This document shows, piece by piece, positions 33,262 through 43,202 of a stretch of DNA of 64,000 nt (its first letter is position 1; each line of letters opens with the position of its first letter). The translations under genes were made by a program, and so were the position numbers. The notes beneath the pieces are model-generated. The model had not been told where the DNA came from, made no database searches, and was given only the letters and a program-made list of their open reading frames with translations. Origin of the DNA: Kluyvera sp047971185 (lineage in GTDB: Bacteria; Pseudomonadota; Gammaproteobacteria; Enterobacterales; Enterobacteriaceae); NCBI RefSeq assembly GCF_047971185.1, contig NZ_JBKDZH010000036.1:15950-79949 (forward strand), in the 5' to 3' direction.

Positions 33262-34912
33262 TGCTGTTAATCCATTGTTTCAGAACTTCCGCTACGCGCT
33301 CCGTTTCGCTCTGGGCCAGAACCTGGAGGTACTCCACTTTGGTTTCCAGGCCGGAGCTTTGCGGCGGCAGCAGATCGTCGTTGTTATTGAAGGCGGTGCT
33401 CGGCAGCGCGGTCAGGCTGTCCTGCGAGGTTTCCGATTCGTCGGTCAGCAGTTCCTGCCCACCTTGTTCAACCTCGTTCACCAGACGTTCGCGGCGTCCC
33501 AGACGCTGAGCCAGCGGACGAACGCCGAACAGCAGCGTAAGCAGGGCCAGCAGACCAATACCACCGTTTTGCCCCCAGTACTGCATATCCGGATCTTTCC
33601 ACCACTTGTCGCTCAGCAGGGTGTCGGTCGCCGGCGCGGTGAAGGCCAGCACGTCCAGCGTCAGCGCATCGCCACGCTCTTTATCAATACCGGCGGCGCT
33701 CTCCACCAGACGGGTAATCGACGTCAGCTGTTCAGGCGCCATGTTGGCCAGCGCCGGAGCGGTCTGGTTTAGCGCCACGGCCACGCTCAACTTCTCCAGC
33801 TTATAGCCCGGATGACGGATATGGCGGATATCGCGATCGAAGGCGTATTTACGCTGCTGCTGGCTACGACTGCTGAGGGCACGCGGGTCGCTGGTATTGT
33901 TGGCGGCCGCAGCCGGTGCCTCGTCACCCGCGGCCTGCGCGGCGGCGGCCTGCGGATTCTGGTTCACCGGGCGGTTGCTCAGCGAGCCGGGAATACCAAA
34001 CGCCATTTCGTTGGTGGTGTTCTCCTGGCTCAGCTGTTCATCGCTGACGCGCGGATCTTTGCCCAGCCGCTCCTGGGTTTCTTCCACGCGGCTTAAGTCC
34101 ACGGTCGGCGCAACGCTGATACGGTAGTTGCCCGCACCAACCAGGGAGGTCAGCAGGCTGGAGATATTTTTGGTGGTATCTTCGCGAATACGCTGCATGA
34201 CATCGTCGCCGAGGCGTTTACCGGCCATGCTGCCGTCCGGCCCGGCCACGCCGTCAGACAGCAGGTTGCCGGCCTGATCGACCACGCGAACGCTTTCCGC
34301 CGGCATTCCCGGTACGGAACCAGACACCAGCTGGACGATCGAAGCGACCTGCTGTTCATCCAGCTGTCGGCCGTAGCGCAACTGCACCACCACGGACGCG
34401 CTGCTGTTGGGCTTATTGGTGAGGACGAATGAACTGGATTCGCTCAGCCCAAGATGAACGCGCGCGGTTTCTACCGGGTCCAGCGCCATAATGCTTTTCG
34501 CCAGCTCGCCTTCCAGACTGCGCTTGTAGCGCACGTTCTGGATAAACTGGCTGCTACCGAGCATCTCTTCTTTATCCATCAGCTCGTAGCCGTCCGGCGT
34601 TGCCGCGCTGATGCCTTTAGCCGCCAGCGCCATGCGCGCCTGCGACAGTTTATTTTCGGTGACCAGCACCTGGCCGTTATCCGGGTTAATGCGGTAGGCA
34701 ATGTTTTCCGCCCCCAGCACTTCCACCACCTGGGCGACCGGGACCTGCTCCTGCGCACCGTACAGCGCCACGTAGCCCTGGTTACGGTTCCAAAGCGACG
34801 CAACGATGGCGAGCGCCAGCACCACGCCGCCGGCAATCACCAGCAGCTTAGGATTGTTGACGCCCGCAGGCAGGGAGATGGCAGGGAGGCGATCTTTGAT
34901 TTTGTTTAACAC
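33233..34912 (-). CDS. lfiF: Lateral flagellar MS-ring protein LfiF (FliF-like)
   Basis: 559 residues. Two membrane segments flank a large periplasmic region: the first near residues 24-44 and the second near 450-470 (NGGIGLLALLTLLFGVRPL). The YscJ/FliF ring domain shows ELAKSIMALDPVETARVHLGLSESSSFVLTNKPNSSASVVVQL, and the C-terminal tail (VLKQWINSNDRS) is the LfiG-binding part. It is the first ring to assemble and the platform for rod and export gate. It lies 10 bp after lfiE. Confidence 0.96.
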   Translation of the reverse strand: MLNKIKDRLPAISLPAGVNNPKLLVIAGGVVLALAIVASLWNRNQGYVALYGAQEQVPVAQVVEVLGAENIAYRINPDNGQVLVTENKLSQARMALAAKGISAATPDGYELMDKEEMLGSSQFIQNVRYKRSLEGELAKSIMALDPVETARVHLGLSESSSFVLTNKPNSSASVVVQLRYGRQLDEQQVASIVQLVSGSVPGMPAESVRVVDQAGNLLSDGVAGPDGSMAGKRLGDDVMQRIREDTTKNISSLLTSLVGAGNYRISVAPTVDLSRVEETQERLGKDPRVSDEQLSQENTTNEMAFGIPGSLSNRPVNQNPQAAAAQAAGDEAPAAAANNTSDPRALSSRSQQQRKYAFDRDIRHIRHPGYKLEKLSVAVALNQTAPALANMAPEQLTSITRLVESAAGIDKERGDALTLDVLAFTAPATDTLLSDKWWKDPDMQYWGQNGGIGLLALLTLLFGVRPLAQRLGRRERLVNEVEQGGQELLTDESETSQDSLTALPSTAFNNNDDLLPPQSSGLETKVEYLQVLAQSETERVAEVLKQWINSNDRSNSKSE

Positions 34913-34922
34913 GGTACAGACC

Positions 34923-35291
34923 TTACAGCGAAATATTCATCACTTCGTCGAGCGCGCTGTTGAGCTTGTTGCGCACCTGCATCATCGCCGAGAAGGCCAC
35001 GCTGGCTTTCTGGCTCTCAATCATCGCGCCGGCTAAGTCGTCGCTCTGACCCATATCAATTGCGGTCTGTTTGGCGCTAGCGCTGTGCTGCAGCGCATCG
35101 ACGTTGTCGATGGCGTTGTTTAACGCGCGCGAGAAGGAAACCGAGTCGGTGCTGGCAAACGCGCCGTTCGCCGGGGCAATCGTCTGTGCGGCGTTGACCG
35201 AGCCAGCGGAAGCCAGCATGGCCGTTTGCTGCATGCGGTCCAGCAGCGCCTGGTGCGCGGTGTTAATACCTGCGGCGGCAATCTTGTCCAT
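34923..35291 (-). CDS. lfiE: Lateral MS-ring to rod adaptor LfiE (FliE-like)
   Basis: 122 residues from the ATG at 35291 (MDKIAAAGINTAHQALLDRMQQ); the longer frame would run into lafK and is not needed. The C-terminal FliE pattern is clear: FSRALNNAIDNVDALQHSASAKQTAIDMG and VAFSAMMQVRNKLNSALDEVMNISL. It joins the LfiF ring to the LfgB/LfgC rod. It starts 19 bp after lafK ends. Confidence 0.95.
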   Translation of the reverse strand: MDKIAAAGINTAHQALLDRMQQTAMLASAGSVNAAQTIAPANGAFASTDSVSFSRALNNAIDNVDALQHSASAKQTAIDMGQSDDLAGAMIESQKASVAFSAMMQVRNKLNSALDEVMNISL

Positions 35292-35310
35292 TATTTCTTC
35301 CTTCCTGGCC

Positions 35311-36342
<1,032 letters not shown>

Positions 36343-36859
36343 TTTGGAGTACCAGTAAAAAAGAACAAATAAGGATAATGCGCTAAACCTTTATTAAACG
36401 CGCGCTGCAATCACCTTGCTACATAGAAGATTAAAAGCGTTTTTATAATGTTAATAAAGATTAAAGACTGCGGTATTATCACGGGGAAAAACTCCTTCCG
36501 TGAAAATATGTTGCCTAGTATACGCATCGACTAGGAATTGTCTCATTTTTAATGGATATTAAAACATTAATACATATTTTTCATGACGTTACAGAAGTTA
36601 TTAATCAATGAGAATGCGGAAAAATAATGGATTAATAACCGCTAGCCACTTGCAATAAATGGAGCAGAAAGGTCTAATTCGCACTCTGAATAAAAGGCAG
36701 TTGAGTCATCGCCTCACGGCGAACCTTCGATGTTGACCTAAAGCGTCACACCATTTTCAAAACTCAAATGCGTCGATGAAAATTTTTCGCGACCGTTATC
36801 GATAACCGTTAACGGCGCCTTATTGTCTCACCAGGACACGTTATCAAACCGGAATAATC
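36343..36859. other. AT-rich intergenic region between lafK and lfiM
   Basis: 517 bp separating the divergent lafK and lfiM transcripts, AT-rich and without a coding frame of note. It must hold promoters for both top-level units of the lateral flagellar locus. I searched both strands for GG-N10-GC: the only hits (for example around 36627 on the plus strand) have poor -12 boxes, so no convincing sigma-54 site is present. This suggests that these early genes use another sigma factor and an outside regulator. Confidence 0.6.
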
Positions 36860-37744
36860 ATGTACCCTGCTTCACAGCGAATCAGAATCCATCAGCAGGA
36901 TAATCTTCCTGAGCTGGTAAAACTGGATGTCAGCAAACTCGGTCGTCCATGGCATAAGCTACCTAAGTTAATGAACGATAGCTTTGACATTCTTGACGCG
37001 CGCCTGAGTATTTATTTTCTGAAGAAGCTACGTGTTAACGCTGCGTTAGAATCCATGACCTTCGCGATCGACCAGAATTACAAAAATGCGCAAATATTCT
37101 CAACGCCGTATGGGAATATGGCCTTTGTGATTGATCGTATATTATTACTAAACATCCTCCATGATTATTATGGCCTGAGCAAAGACAGCAGCCATATTGA
37201 ACCGGATGAATCACTGCCGATCACCAAAACGGAAGAGCGCCTGAAAAGCAAACTGGGCCAGGAATTAACCTCGCTGGTCATTTGCAAAGAAACCTTCGGC
37301 GAAGATCTGGAGATTAAAGTCGATTATTCCACGGTGATTAATCAGTGGGCCTGGTGCATAACCTTCAAGCTTGAAGGCTATAGCAACGGCAGCTTTACCG
37401 TGCTGCTCGACAACCCGCACGTTGACCAGATGCTGGCGCAGATGCGTGCTCCCGATCAAAAAAACCGCGGCGTGGAGAAAAGCGTCAGCCTGAGTCCGGC
37501 GCAGATCGAACGCCTGTTCGATAGCCTGCCGCTGAAGCTGGATGGCCGCCTCGCCAGCCTGAACCTGACCGTCGCGCAGATCGCCGACATCAAGCCGGGC
37601 GACATCATCCCTATCGCCATTAATGACCCTTTACCGGTGTTTATCGGTAAAGAACAGATTTTTGAAGCCACTATTGCCGAAGATCGCAGCAAGCTTTTTT
37701 TATGCGATATCCACGACAAGACAACCGAGAAGCCTTATGAGTGA
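36860..37744 (+). CDS. lfiM: Lateral flagellar switch protein LfiM (FliM-like)
   Basis: 294 residues, somewhat shorter than FliM (about 330). The central CheC-like domain is recognisable (FSTPYGNMAFVIDRILLLNILHDYYG, then TEERLKSKLGQELTSLVI), and the C-terminal SpoA domain has LDGRLASLNLTVAQIADIKPGDIIPI. The N-terminal CheY-binding peptide of FliM (an LSQxEIDALL-type motif) is not seen at the start, which fits lateral motors that do not switch direction; that interpretation is inference. It overlaps lfiN by 8 bp. Confidence 0.9.
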   Translation: MYPASQRIRIHQQDNLPELVKLDVSKLGRPWHKLPKLMNDSFDILDARLSIYFLKKLRVNAALESMTFAIDQNYKNAQIFSTPYGNMAFVIDRILLLNILHDYYGLSKDSSHIEPDESLPITKTEERLKSKLGQELTSLVICKETFGEDLEIKVDYSTVINQWAWCITFKLEGYSNGSFTVLLDNPHVDQMLAQMRAPDQKNRGVEKSVSLSPAQIERLFDSLPLKLDGRLASLNLTVAQIADIKPGDIIPIAINDPLPVFIGKEQIFEATIAEDRSKLFLCDIHDKTTEKPYE

Positions 37745-38135
37745 TTTACAACAAGAGCTGAGCCAGTCCCTGGATCTGGACGACCTGAACCTCAGCGACA
37801 TGACCCAGGAAGAGACCGTTGAAGGCAACATCCGTCTCGATTTACAGCTGGAAACGCGCAACGCGCCGCTGACCGACGTGCGCCGCATGGCGCTGTTCAG
37901 CCGCATTCCGGTAACGCTAACGCTGGAAGTCTCCTCGGTGAATATCTCGCTGGCCGAACTGATGGCGGTGAACAGCGATTCCGTGATTGAGCTGGATAAA
38001 ATGGCCGGCGAGCCGCTGGATATCAAGGTCAACGGCATTGCGTTCGGTAAAGCGGAAGTGGTCGTGCTGAACGATAAATACGGCCTGCGCATCATCGAAT
38101 TCAACGCCAAAGAGCTGGGTGAGCTAACCCGATGA
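37737..38135 (+). CDS. lfiN: Lateral flagellar switch protein LfiN (FliN-like)
   Basis: 132 residues from the ATG at 37737, inside the end of lfiM (ATGAGTGA). An acidic N-terminus is followed by a SpoA domain: RRMALFSRIPVTLTLEVSSVNISLAELMAVNSDSVIELDKMAGEPLDIKVNGIAFGKAEVVVLNDKYGLRI, the standard FliN pattern. It forms the lower C-ring and docks the LfiH-LfiI export complex. The stop overlaps the lfiP start (ATGA). Confidence 0.95.
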   Translation: MSDLQQELSQSLDLDDLNLSDMTQEETVEGNIRLDLQLETRNAPLTDVRRMALFSRIPVTLTLEVSSVNISLAELMAVNSDSVIELDKMAGEPLDIKVNGIAFGKAEVVVLNDKYGLRIIEFNAKELGELTR

Positions 38136-38887
38136 ACCGCGCGTTATACCGCGGCGGCATCCCGCTGCTGCTGCTCATCGGCCTGCTGTTTGCCCAGCCC
38201 GCGCTGGCGGCGAACGGCGATATCACGCTGTTTAGCGCCACCGCTAACGGTGCGGGCCAGGATTACAGCGTTAAAATTGAAATCCTGATCCTGATGACCC
38301 TGCTCGGCCTGCTGCCGATCATGGTGCTGATGATGACCTCTTTCACCCGCTTTATTATCGTGCTGGCGATTCTGCGCCAGGCGCTCGGGTTACAGCAGAG
38401 TCCGCCCAACAAGATCCTCACCGGCATCGCGCTGGCGCTGACGCTGCTGGTGATGCGCCCGGTGTGGACCACCATTTATGCCGACGCGATTGAGCCGTTC
38501 CAGAATGACCAGATCACCCTCAAGCAAGCGCTGGTCAACGCCGAAGCGCCGCTGAAGAAGTACATGCTGGCGCAGACCAACAATAAAGCGATGGCGCAAA
38601 TCATGACCATCGCCGGTATTGAAGGCGACGCCCGCGAGCAGGATCTGACCATCGTGACCCCGGCCTACCTGCTGAGCGAGCTGAAAACCGCCTTCCAGAT
38701 CGGCTTTATGATTTACATCCCGTTCCTGGTTATCGACCTGATTGTGGCCAGCGTTCTGATGGCGATGGGGATGATGATGCTGTCGCCGCTGATCGTCTCG
38801 CTGCCGTTTAAGCTGATGCTGTTCGTACTGTGCGACGGCTGGACGCTGATTGTCGGCACCCTGACCGCCAGCGTACAAGGAATGTAG
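38132..38887 (+). CDS. lfiP: Lateral flagellar export gate protein LfiP (FliP-like)
   Basis: 251 residues. A cleavable signal-like N-terminus (LLLLIGLLFAQPALA) precedes the conserved FliP region LLGLLPIMVLMMTSFTRFIIVLAILRQALGLQQSPPNKILTGIALALTLLVM and a C-terminal membrane part with FQIGFMIYIPFLVIDLIVASVLMAMGMMMLSPL. With LfiQ and LfiR it makes the export channel. It has 4-bp ATGA coupling with lfiN. Confidence 0.96.
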   Translation: MNRALYRGGIPLLLLIGLLFAQPALAANGDITLFSATANGAGQDYSVKIEILILMTLLGLLPIMVLMMTSFTRFIIVLAILRQALGLQQSPPNKILTGIALALTLLVMRPVWTTIYADAIEPFQNDQITLKQALVNAEAPLKKYMLAQTNNKAMAQIMTIAGIEGDAREQDLTIVTPAYLLSELKTAFQIGFMIYIPFLVIDLIVASVLMAMGMMMLSPLIVSLPFKLMLFVLCDGWTLIVGTLTASVQGM

Positions 38888-38889
38888 CG

Positions 38890-39162
38890 ATGATGAACAT
38901 GGACACCGCCGGCGATATCATGGCCTCCGGCATTCACCTCGTCCTGCTGATTTCCGCCGTGGCGATTGTCCCCAGCCTGCTGGTCGGCCTGTGCGTGAGT
39001 ATTTTCCAGGCCACCACCCAGATCAACGAACAGACGCTGAGCTTCCTGCCGCGTCTGGTGGTGACGCTGGGGGTGCTGATTTTCGCCGGAAAGTGGATGC
39101 TGACGCAGCTGGTTGATTTTACCGTCCAGATATTTCATCAGGCGGCGGCGCTGGTCGGTTAA
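38890..39162 (+). CDS. lfiQ: Lateral flagellar export gate protein LfiQ (FliQ-like)
   Basis: 90 residues from the ATG at 38890, 2 bp after the lfiP stop; an ATG at 38893 is equally possible. There are two membrane helices: HLVLLISAVAIVPSLLVGLCVSIFQATTQINEQTLSFLPRLVV and LGVLIFAGKWMLTQLVDF, the FliQ signature. It is part of the FliPQR helical gate. Confidence 0.96.
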   Translation: MMNMDTAGDIMASGIHLVLLISAVAIVPSLLVGLCVSIFQATTQINEQTLSFLPRLVVTLGVLIFAGKWMLTQLVDFTVQIFHQAAALVG

Positions 39163-39168
39163 GCCAAC

Positions 39169-39942
39169 ATGGGAATCGATATTCAGGCGCTGTGGACGCC
39201 AATGATAGCCCTGGTGCTGCCCTTCTTTCGCATCTTCGCTTTTTTGCAGTTTGCCCCGGTGCTCGATAACCGCGTGTTTTCGCGCCGGATCAAAATCGGC
39301 ACCGCGCTGGCGCTGACCATCATCATTACTCCGATGCTGCCCAATAACGTGGTGATCAACGAGCTGTTCTCGCTGCGCGCCATTCTGCTGATTGGTGAGC
39401 AGCTGCTGTGGGGATTCTTCTTCGGCATGGCGTTACAGCTGGTGTTTATCGCGCTGCAAACGGCGGGGCATATCCTGTCGATGAATATGGGGCTGGGGAT
39501 GGCGATGATGAACGACCCGATCAACGGCAGCTCCACCACGGTCATTTCGCAGATTATCTACGTTTTCTGCGCGCTGCTGTTTTTCATTATGGACGGGCAC
39601 CTGCTGCTGGTGACCATTCTGTTCAAAGGCTTTAGCTACTGGCCCATCGGCCAGGCGATTAACCAGCCGACGCTGATGCTGATCGCACAGGGGCTAGGCT
39701 GGATTATGGCTTCGGCGACGCTGATTGCGCTGCCGACCACCTTCGTGATGCTGATTGTACAGGGCGGCTTCGGCCTGCTAAACCGCGTCTCACCGACGCT
39801 GAACCTGTTTTCCCTCGGCTTCCCTATCAGCATGCTGTTTGGCCTGCTGTGTATTTCGATGCTGGTCACCAACATTCCTGACCACTATCTCAACCTGACC
39901 AACGAAATTCTGGCGAAACTCGACGCCATAAGGGTGCAGTAA
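39169..39942 (+). CDS. lfiR: Lateral flagellar export gate protein LfiR (FliR-like)
   Basis: 257 residues with about six membrane helices and the FliR pattern FFRIFAFLQFAPVLDNRVFSRRIKIGTALALTIIITPML, LIGEQLLWGFFFGMALQLVFIALQTAGHILSMNMGLGMA and the LNRVSPTLNLFSLGFPISML region. It completes the export gate. The last base of its stop is the first base of lfhB. Confidence 0.96.
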   Translation: MGIDIQALWTPMIALVLPFFRIFAFLQFAPVLDNRVFSRRIKIGTALALTIIITPMLPNNVVINELFSLRAILLIGEQLLWGFFFGMALQLVFIALQTAGHILSMNMGLGMAMMNDPINGSSTTVISQIIYVFCALLFFIMDGHLLLVTILFKGFSYWPIGQAINQPTLMLIAQGLGWIMASATLIALPTTFVMLIVQGGFGLLNRVSPTLNLFSLGFPISMLFGLLCISMLVTNIPDHYLNLTNEILAKLDAIRVQ

Positions 39943-41075
39943 TGGCCTCCAGCGGAGATAAAAGCGAAAAACCCACCGCCGGCAAGCTGCGCAAGGCGCG
40001 GCAAAAGGGGGATATTCCCCGCTCGAAAGATTTAACCATGGCGGTGGGCCTGCTGGCCTCGTTCTTTACCCTGGCCACCTTTCTTCCCTACTACCGTCAG
40101 CTGATTGGCGAATCGTTTACCGCCGTCGGCACGCTGGCGCAAGACCTTGATAACCCGAACGTCCTGAACCAGTTTTTGCTGCTGAATCTGTGGGTGCTGC
40201 TGCGTTTTATCGCCACGCTGATCCCCATTCCGCTGGCCTGTATCATCGCCAGCCTGGTGCCCGGCGGCTGGATTTTCACGCCCAGCAAGCTCAAGCCGGA
40301 CTTTAAAAAGCTCAGCCCGATTAGCGGCGTCAAGCGCATGTTCTCCGCCAGCCACTACACGGAAGTGGGCAAGATGATGCTGAAATGCGCGACGATCCTC
40401 GCCGTTATCTACACGATGGTGCACGATCAGATGGACAACCTGCTGCATCTCCAGCGGCTGTATCTGTACCAGGCTATCGGCCAGGGTTTTGCCATTTTCC
40501 ATCACGTTGTCAGCTATTTCGTCGCCGTTATCGTTATTTTTGCCCTGCTGGATGTGCCGTTAAGCAAATTCATGTTCACCAAAAAAATGCGCATGACCAA
40601 GCAGGAAGTGAAGGAAGAGTACAAAAATAACGACGGTAACCCGCAAATTAAAGGCCGCATTCGTCAGCTGCAACGACAGATGGCGATGGGGCAAATCTCG
40701 CGCACGGTGCCTGAAGCCGACGTCATTATTACCAACCCGACCCACTACGCCGTGGCGCTGAAATATGACCCGCAGAAAGCGGAAGCGCCGTACATTGTCG
40801 CCAAAGGGATTGACGACGTGGCGCTGTGGATTCGTGAAGTGGGCGCCAGCCACAAGGTTGAAGTGGTGGAATTCCCGCCGCTGGCGCGGGCGGTGTACTA
40901 CACCACCCGCGTTAACCAACAGATTCCGGCGCAGCTGTTTCGCGCCATCGCTCACGTGCTGACCTATGTCATGCAGCTGAAGTCCTGGCGCGAAGGCCGC
41001 GTTGAGCAGAAACCCCGCCTGAACAGGCACATAGACATTCCTCAAGAGGTATTAAAAGCCAATGGCGAACAGTAA
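39942..41075 (+). CDS. lfhB: Lateral flagellar export switch protein LfhB (FlhB-like)
   Basis: 377 residues. Four membrane helices precede a cytoplasmic domain with the self-cleavage motif NPTH at residues 265-268 (ADVIITNPTHYAVALKY). Cleavage after Asn lets the export machine switch from hook to filament substrates once LafE has measured the hook. Before the first helix, the stretch GDKSEKPTAGKLRKARQKGDIPRSKDL is the usual basic FlhB start. It overlaps lfhA by 14 bp. Confidence 0.97.
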   Translation: MASSGDKSEKPTAGKLRKARQKGDIPRSKDLTMAVGLLASFFTLATFLPYYRQLIGESFTAVGTLAQDLDNPNVLNQFLLLNLWVLLRFIATLIPIPLACIIASLVPGGWIFTPSKLKPDFKKLSPISGVKRMFSASHYTEVGKMMLKCATILAVIYTMVHDQMDNLLHLQRLYLYQAIGQGFAIFHHVVSYFVAVIVIFALLDVPLSKFMFTKKMRMTKQEVKEEYKNNDGNPQIKGRIRQLQRQMAMGQISRTVPEADVIITNPTHYAVALKYDPQKAEAPYIVAKGIDDVALWIREVGASHKVEVVEFPPLARAVYYTTRVNQQIPAQLFRAIAHVLTYVMQLKSWREGRVEQKPRLNRHIDIPQEVLKANGEQ

Positions 41076-43158
41076 GATGCAAAACGTGTTCGGCATGCTC
41101 CGCAAGGCGCAGATTGCCGTGCCTATCCTGCTTCTCTGCGTGCTGGCGATGGTTATCCTACCGCTGTCGCCGCTGATGCTGGATATTCTGTTTACCTTCA
41201 ACATCGTGCTGGCGGTTATCGTACTGCTGGTTGCGGTGAACATGCAGCGTCCGCTGGACTTTGCCATCTTCCCAACGCTGCTGTTGATCACCACGCTGAT
41301 GCGCCTGACGCTGAACGTGGCGTCGACCCGCGTGGTGTTACTGAATGGTCATCAGGGGGAAGGCGCGGCCGGTAAGGTCATCGAAGCCTTCGGCCAGGTG
41401 GTGATCGGCGGCGACTTCGTCGTCGGTTTCGTGGTGTTTATCATCCTGATGATCATCAACTTCGTGGTGGTCACCAAGGGTGCCGAGCGTATCTCCGAAG
41501 TTTCGGCACGCTTTACGCTGGACGCCCTGCCGGGTAAACAGATGGCGATCGACGCCGACTTGAACGCCGGGTTGATTAACCAGCAGCAGGCGCGTACCCG
41601 TCGCCAGGAAGTGGCGAAAGAGGCCGACTTCTACGGCGCGATGGACGGTGCGTCCAAGTTCGTGCGCGGCGACGCCGTCGCCGGGATTATGGTGCTGATC
41701 ATCAACGTGATCGGCGGTATCTGTATCGGTATATTCAAATACGATCTCGATGCCAGCCACGCCTTCCGTCAGTACGTACTGCTGACTATCGGTGACGGCC
41801 TGGTCGCCCAGATTCCGTCCCTGCTGCTGGCCACCGCCGCCGCCATCATCGTAACCCGCGTCAGCGAAGGTAACGACGTCAGCGACGAAATCAAAACCCA
41901 GCTGCTCTCCAAGCCGAAGGTGCTGTACACCGCCGCCTTCGTGATGTTTATCCTCGCTGTCGTGCCGGGCATGCCGCACATCGCCTTCCTGAGCTTTACC
42001 GCGCTGCTGCTGTTCGCCGCCTGGCGGCAAAGCAAGGTGGTACAGCCCGCGCCGCAAGAGACGGACATGGAGGCCATCAATGAAGCGCTGGCCCCGGACA
42101 CCAACCCGGCCATCACCTGGGACAGCATTCCGCTGGTCGAACCGATTGGCCTGAACCTGGGCTATAAGCTGGTGACGATGGTGGATGAGTCGAAGGGCAG
42201 CCCGCTGTCGCTGCGCGTGCGCGGGGTACGGCAGGTGATTTCCGAGCTGTGCGGCGTGCTGCTGCCGGAAATTCGCATCCGCGAGAACTTCCGCCTCAAG
42301 CCCGCGCAGTACGCGATTCACATCAACGGCATCCGCACCGCATTGGGCGAAGTGAACGCCGAGAAGCTGATGGCAATCCCCGGCGCCGAGCTGTACGGCG
42401 AAATCGACGGCGTGCTGGATACCGACCCGGCGTACGGCATGGCGATTGTGTGGATTGACCCGGAACAAAAGGCCAAAGCGCTGAACCTCGGCTATCAGGT
42501 CGTGGATTGCGCCAGCGTGGTGGCGACGCACGTCAACAAGGTCGCCCGCGAGCATCTGCCGGAGCTGTTCAACTATGACGATATCACCCATCTGCACGCG
42601 CGTCTGGCGCAGCAGGCGCCAAAACTGGCGGAAGATTTAAACGCCGCGCTCAACTACAGTCAGCTGCTGCGTATCTATCGCCAGCTGCTGCTGGAGCAGG
42701 TATCGCTGAAGGATATCGTCACCATCGCCTCAACGCTGCTGGAAAGCGCGGCGGTCACCAAAGATCCGGTGCTGCTGACCTCGGACGTGCGCTACGCACT
42801 GCGCCGCGCCATCGTGCACAATATCAACGGCGACCGCCCGCAGTTGGCGGCCTATACCATTGATAATCAGCTGGAAAATATGCTGCTGGGGGCGCTCAAT
42901 CAGGCGCAGCAGGCGGGTAAAGTGGCGCTGGACAGCTTCCCGGTGGATCCCAACATTTTGACCCAGCTGCAAAATACGATGCCGATGATTTACGAGCAGA
43001 TGAAAGCGAAAAGCTTGCCGCCGCTGCTGTTAGTGACGCCACAGCTGCGGCCGGTCATTTCACGCTATGGCCGCCTGTTTGCCAGCGGGCTGCACGTGCT
43101 GTCGTACAATGAAGTGCCGGACGATGCCGACCTGAACGTGGTGGGGACGCTGGCGTAG
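41062..43158 (+). CDS. lfhA: Lateral flagellar export gate protein LfhA (FlhA-like)
   Basis: 698 residues. The membrane part has about eight helices with the conserved loop TKGAERISEVSARFTLDALPGKQMAIDADLNAGLINQQQARTRR, the FHIPEP-family signature. The cytoplasmic part (about 330-698) includes GVRQVISELCGVLLPEIRIRENF and DVRYALRRAIVHNING. It forms the nonameric ring that receives chaperone-substrate complexes. It is complete here, whereas in many E. coli strains the Flag-2 locus is deleted down to fragments of this gene and lafU. It is the last gene of the lfiM-to-lfhA run. Confidence 0.97.
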   Translation: MANSKMQNVFGMLRKAQIAVPILLLCVLAMVILPLSPLMLDILFTFNIVLAVIVLLVAVNMQRPLDFAIFPTLLLITTLMRLTLNVASTRVVLLNGHQGEGAAGKVIEAFGQVVIGGDFVVGFVVFIILMIINFVVVTKGAERISEVSARFTLDALPGKQMAIDADLNAGLINQQQARTRRQEVAKEADFYGAMDGASKFVRGDAVAGIMVLIINVIGGICIGIFKYDLDASHAFRQYVLLTIGDGLVAQIPSLLLATAAAIIVTRVSEGNDVSDEIKTQLLSKPKVLYTAAFVMFILAVVPGMPHIAFLSFTALLLFAAWRQSKVVQPAPQETDMEAINEALAPDTNPAITWDSIPLVEPIGLNLGYKLVTMVDESKGSPLSLRVRGVRQVISELCGVLLPEIRIRENFRLKPAQYAIHINGIRTALGEVNAEKLMAIPGAELYGEIDGVLDTDPAYGMAIVWIDPEQKAKALNLGYQVVDCASVVATHVNKVAREHLPELFNYDDITHLHARLAQQAPKLAEDLNAALNYSQLLRIYRQLLLEQVSLKDIVTIASTLLESAAVTKDPVLLTSDVRYALRRAIVHNINGDRPQLAAYTIDNQLENMLLGALNQAQQAGKVALDSFPVDPNILTQLQNTMPMIYEQMKAKSLPPLLLVTPQLRPVISRYGRLFASGLHVLSYNEVPDDADLNVVGTLA

Positions 43159-43163
43159 TAGGT

Positions 43164-43190
43164 ACCCTCTCCTTTAACCAGGGAGAGGGT
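43164..43190. repeat. CCCTCTCC-type intergenic hairpin
   Basis: A perfect 9-bp inverted repeat ACCCTCTCC/GGAGAGGGT with a nine-base loop, between the ends of convergent lfhA and the LprI-like gene. It is followed by A residues on the plus strand, so it lacks the T run of a standard terminator. The CCCTCTCC core resembles the C/T-rich intergenic elements that recur at the right end of the window (63780-64000). Confidence 0.6.
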
Positions 43191-43202
43191 AAAAACCGTC
43201 AC

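Noticed and set aside
36627..36645. GG-N10-GC pattern before lfiM as a sigma-54 promoter
   Set aside because: The -12 box reads CCGCT instead of TTGCW and the -24 box lacks GCAC; a single weak hit in over 500 bp is expected by chance.
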